Assembly: GCA_949152475.1 (NCBI GenBank)
Contig: OX424566.1
Coordinates: 14,345,177 to 14,409,176, forward strand
Direction of reading: 5' to 3'
Origin: Terebella lapidaria
Taxonomy: Eukaryota; Annelida; Polychaeta; Terebellida; Terebellidae
Length of the DNA: 64,000 bases
Shown in pieces: positions 59,681-64,000 of the stretch (positions are counted from its first letter, which is position 1; every line of letters begins with the position of its first letter). The position numbers and the translations under genes are program-made. Below the pieces are notes generated by a model. The model worked only from the letters and a program-made list of their open reading frames with translations, made no database searches and had not been told where the DNA came from.

Positions 59681-62600
59681 CAGTTCTTATATAGATTCAA
59701 ATGGATAAAAGTACTATTTGTTGCCTCGTTAATGATATTGTTGAGAGTGTTGTTTAAAATTCGTTCATCATTCATTAAATCAGGGAAGCTATCCAAAGAT
59801 ATTCCTCTTAACATTTCATTGTCTGTTACATCAATTGTCTGTGTATAACGTTTGCCAGCGAAATGTAATCTTACTTTCGAACGTGAAGTTACTGGCGAAT
59901 ATATATCTAGCGTCTGATAACATTTATCCATGTAAAATTACTGGCGAATAGATATCTAGCGTCTGATAACATTTTACCACTTTTGCTAGATACATTTCGT
60001 TCAAGAAAGTGTTCGGTTCAGCCATACATCACTAGCCATTGTAAAAGTAATTGTTTCTGTGGCAAACATCTTGATTTAAAGCTGTGGGGGGGGGGGGGAG
60101 GCGAAACAATGTGACACAAACTGGTTTTGTAAATCTTTTATTGGAGTCAACTTCATACGTTGTATGGTTTGTGTAAGAGATTTAGCTATTTTACGAAACG
60201 TTATAGGAAGTTCACTGAACATTATTTGAAACACTAGTAGCTTATGTTCAACAAGAATTTATTTGAAATTCTGAAAAGATGGTTTGCCTTTCCCCAAATG
60301 GATCTAGCAGCCCACACATATTAGGTTAAATTATTTCTCAGAGGGTCGAGTGACCTTATCGTTACAGGATATCTCGATAGGATATACTATTGCTATCTGT
60401 CTTTTATATGTACATTTAGATGAACCACAAATCAAGGTGTAGCTTGTGAAAGTGAAACAAAAAACGACAAAATTCCTGAAAGAAACAAATCTCAATCTGC
60501 ATGTCATATCGGCCATGCTGCTGGGGCGCGTATCTAAAATTAATTTGTCTTGAAAGTTTGGGACCAAACTCCTAACTGAAACCCGAATAAATACAAAAAT
60601 ATTGTCCAAAGAGATATTATATTCCATAAAAAACATAATACACAATGTACACATTTCATTTAATAACTTGATAGGTGGTATCCTACATTGAGTTTTTATA
60701 CTCAAACAAGAATTATCATTTTATTTAGTTTGATTCAGGCTTGTCTTTAAATGGTGGGTAATGGATAGGTAATTGCATTGAAAAAACAATTACACTCGCT
60801 GAAAATATATGGTATGTGGCATTCAATGTTCATATATCGACAGCTTCCCGGCTGCAGGAATGTACAAAAACAATTTTCATGCTCAAAATTGTGAAGTCAT
60901 TGATGCATCTCTGAAATATATCTCATCAACAAGACGCTTTGAAATGAATGTACAAAACTAAGCTCTAATAGATCTACCGTGATGTTTGCATATTTTGAAT
61001 TGGTGGTATGTGTTCATATCTGTACATATGTTTTGTTGAGACCCATTAACATAAGCTTTTGCTTGTTTGGGGATCTTCAATAAAATTTATAAAAAAACCA
61101 ATGCGTGAAAAATCACTACTATTTAAATAGTCAACAACAGTTGCACTACTTGTGAATTCTGATATGAGTGGTTAAGTGGGTTTTATCTAAAATATATCCT
61201 TTACAAAGGTCACACTTTTGGCTCGAAAAGTGATAGAACAATACATCATCGTATTATATTCAATTATGTGTGGTATCTATAACATAGTGAAGAATGCCAT
61301 GAAAATTATTAGTGTAATGTCATTGAACTGATAAAATGTTATATCGATGCCGATAAACATTATACAAATGTATTACATTGTGTGTGTAACACATTACAAT
61401 AACGTGGTGCGAATCCAGTTGCGTGCAATAATACACCCGTCATGGAGAGAAAATAATGAAACAGATAAGCACACTATGCCCAGCCGAGGCATTCACCAGA
61501 CTCCGATGAATTGAGGTACCGGTAGTGATCATTCCATCACAGTTTTGTGGACAGTCCCTGGTCGTTCTCCAGTTTAGTTGTACCTGGACGACGTTGCCAT
61601 TTAGCCTCTGACCTCATCATATTCAAGGTCACATCTCAGCCTGAGGAACCGATCACTTGTAACCCAGAGGGATAAGGACACCAGATTACAGAGGTTGTAT
61701 ACAAACATCTAACCTGAAGCAATGATGCCTTAGTGTGGTGAATGGGGAATTGTGCCCTTTCTTTTACCCAACCATGGTAACTATGGTCATCAACTCATGT
61801 TTAACCAACTAGTTAAAGATCCGTTAAAGAAATAAAGGTAACACGTGTTGCATCGTTAATAATATTGTCAAGTTGAAGATCACATTGTATTCAATTGTTT
61901 TGCTGGTGTGAGAAGAAAGGAATCATATTTCCACTGCCTTTCCCATTAATACACTGATTGTCTGTGTGTAAAACTTGCAAACGAATATTAGTAATACTTT
62001 TGTATGCACAACTACGGACGATTACATTTTCAGCGTCTAATTTTGTTTCTGCATATGTGTTAAAACAAGGCGTTTGGTTCACATGTCAGTAGCTATTCTA
62101 TAAATAGTGCGTGAGGCCACAGACACATAATACACTTGTATCTTTTCTATTGGGGGCAGGGTTTAGATCATGCCAATTTTTTTTTTATGAGTGAGATATT
62201 TTGGTATTCTCACCGCCAATACATCGATTGCGCTTTCAGTTTCATCATCGAGAATGGTCAATTTTAAACTGCATCACATATACAAATCACTAAATCCTAG
62301 TTGGATGTTTAGTACTGTTATCCATAAAGATATCTTGTTTTCAGATCCACGCAATATTGCTACGTGTTGAAGCTATCTATAGCCACGGGGTCATTCATAA
62401 AAAAACAGTATACCGGAGTTAATCTCAGCGAAAACAGTACAAAGGAGGACAAGACTTCATGTGATATTCCGGAAATAAAGTTTGCCATTTGAAGTCCAAT
62501 CTCTTAACAACTAGCCACATCCAACCGCCCACACATATTACGTTCGTTTGAAGCTGAGACGGTCAAATGGTCGTCTCGTTAACAAGCTAATTCCGGAGAA

Positions 62601-63830
62601 TACCAAATTGTTTTCAGTGCTTTCAGTGTGTTATTTTCAGATCAGTTCTAACTTCAACGCTATCGAAATGTCACAAAATCCGTTCAGCTGAAAGGAATAG
62701 GTTACAGGTGGTATTCTGTCCCAATATTTATTTCTGCTATAGTAGTATAACATGATATCAAAAATCATCTTTATTTTTATCGAAGCAGGTACAGCAAAAC
62801 TCTTTGATATCAAACTCAGACGCCTGACAGTAGAAATCCACCCAACACAAAATCGAAATCCTAAATGATCATGGCACATGATTATCAGAGGATGGATCCG
62901 AGTAATAGATTTGTATCGGGGGCACTCGCTTATTTTAAGATGACTATCCATGTTCACCTAACAACATCTCCAAAATTTACCTGAAGGCATTATACGTCCA
63001 TTGGTCATTCAATTTCCATACGTTGACAGTTTGCAGACACCGGGATTGGGCAGAACAATAGCAAATGGATTGACAACTTTTCACATTCACGAACCACTTG
63101 CAGACTCAGAAATATAAAATGACACAATGAAACTAGCAAGCAGTTTGCTTTGTAAAGGTGACAGATACCGGAAAGGGTCAGACACCGAATTCTTGGAAAA
63201 TATTCCCTGAAACAATGCGAAAAAATATCAGTACAATTTCACTCAATTTGCAAATTGGTACACTAGTTGTCAGCAACTCAGCAAATCCGACATATCAACA
63301 ACTGATGCAAAAATCAATGTATAAACTTGACTAATTTTCACGTACTGCAATAGACAAAAATTCGAAAAAAAACACATCTCTGCTCGAGGCACACCTCAGC
63401 TCATGATGAAAATAGTTGCTGTAAATTTTCACCAATTGTCCATGCAAATTTAATTCCGAAACCTGTCGAGGGTCATTCTGTTATTGGCCGTAGATACATA
63501 AAGCCTTCACAATCACCATGGACAAGGTCATAGCTCACCTCGAGGGAACATTCAACTGCAATTAGGCAACTGGAGTACATTCAATTAGCAGGTCTATGTG
63601 TGAACTTCCCCCTTGCAATATACCAGGCCTTAGGCAGGCACGAGGATGATGAATCAAAACTACAATGCTTGTACCCGAATCAGGGTTAATTCTGAAGCAT
63701 AGCGTCACTGTTATGTTGACAATTCTACCGGTTGTACCATCAATCATTTGTCAACGAATTCCTGAGCTGATCGGCAAATAATCTCCATCGACCATGATCA
63801 TGATGATACAAGTCATATATCCCGGAAGTG
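58340..63830. repeat. Three degenerate tandem units of about 2 kb
   Basis: Ordered landmark blocks recur three times. Block 1: TTTGCCATTTGAAGTCCAA and CGCCCACACATATTA at 58358/58402, 60270/60308 and 62473/62531. Block 2: ATTTCCATACATCGGACGCTT and relatives at 58918, 60825 and 63008. Block 3: GAGGCATTCACCAGAC and CAAGGTCACATCTCAGCC at 59310/59428, 61496/61624 and 63386/63524. The spacing is about 1.9-2.2 kb. Units 1 and 2 also share a 3' part (ACACAGACAAT on the minus strand; TTCGGTTCAGCC/TTTGGTTCACAT). Similarity is patchy, so the duplication is old. No intact gene was seen inside. Confidence 0.65.
59635..59681. repeat. (AAT)n microsatellite
   Basis: An almost pure run of AAT units. Confidence 0.95.
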
Positions 63831-64000
63831 GAAAGGTTGAGTAGGGTATCACTATTCAGTTCTTTTTCCATTTCTTTCCCTCCACAACAACCTAATTTCT
63901 GAATCAACAAAACATATATAGATATAGATAGAAGGAGTTTATTTCAAATGTTCAATTTAACAAACATTTTCAAACACGATTCATAACACATGAGTACACA

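Noticed and set aside
60083-60099. Long G run (also at 54254-54271, with C runs at 13014-13040)
   Set aside because: Simple homopolymer tracts; G-quadruplex potential exists but no functional context is visible.

Overview
This is eukaryotic (animal) nuclear DNA: genes are split by GT-AG introns with AATAAA poly(A) signals, intergenic DNA is AT-rich, and transposable elements are abundant. The overall look is lophotrochozoan, mollusc- or brachiopod-like. The main clue is a set of elements with terminal hairpins, (GTCC)n microsatellites and tandem core monomers, resembling the bivalve 'pearl'/Helentron-associated (HINE) elements. Species is not determined.

Layout. 1-789: last exon of a C2H2 zinc-finger gene (+). 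1815-3479: a HINE element. 4266-7354 (-): a second C2H2 gene with 12 clear fingers, whose upstream exons appear to encode a filamin-type repeat. About 7935-12165 (-): a broken non-LTR retrotransposon with a PHD finger in ORF1. 15331-24381 (+): a complete 24-exon XAB2/SYF1 spliceosome gene (850 aa) carrying a MITE-like element in intron 1 and a second HINE family in intron 6. 25467-26021 (-): a small multi-pass membrane protein of unknown function, with two CRE palindromes upstream. 28056-36178: a dense cluster of HINE copies. 36179-46918: a whole-looking, very young Ty3/gypsy LTR retrotransposon that split the 3' end of one HINE copy. 48080-48781 (+): a carboxymethylenebutenolidase (CMBL, dienelactone hydrolase) gene. 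49715-55069 (+): a two-exon HAD-superfamily phosphatase-like gene with a 4.7 kb intron. 55.6-64 kb: mostly non-coding, including about 5.5 kb of three degenerate units of roughly 2 kb repeated in tandem.

The host genes are unrelated housekeeping or regulatory genes and do not form a pathway. The most coherent story is the mobile DNA. Two or three HINE families share one architecture (5' hairpin, tandem core monomers, 3' hairpin) and are all packed with TGACCT/AGGTCA half-sites. One end type is paired with two unrelated cores. One HINE was split by the young LTR element, which gives a relative chronology. Exon coordinates were derived by reading splice sites and checking codon phase, not by transcript evidence; sequence similarities are from reading and recall, not database searches.
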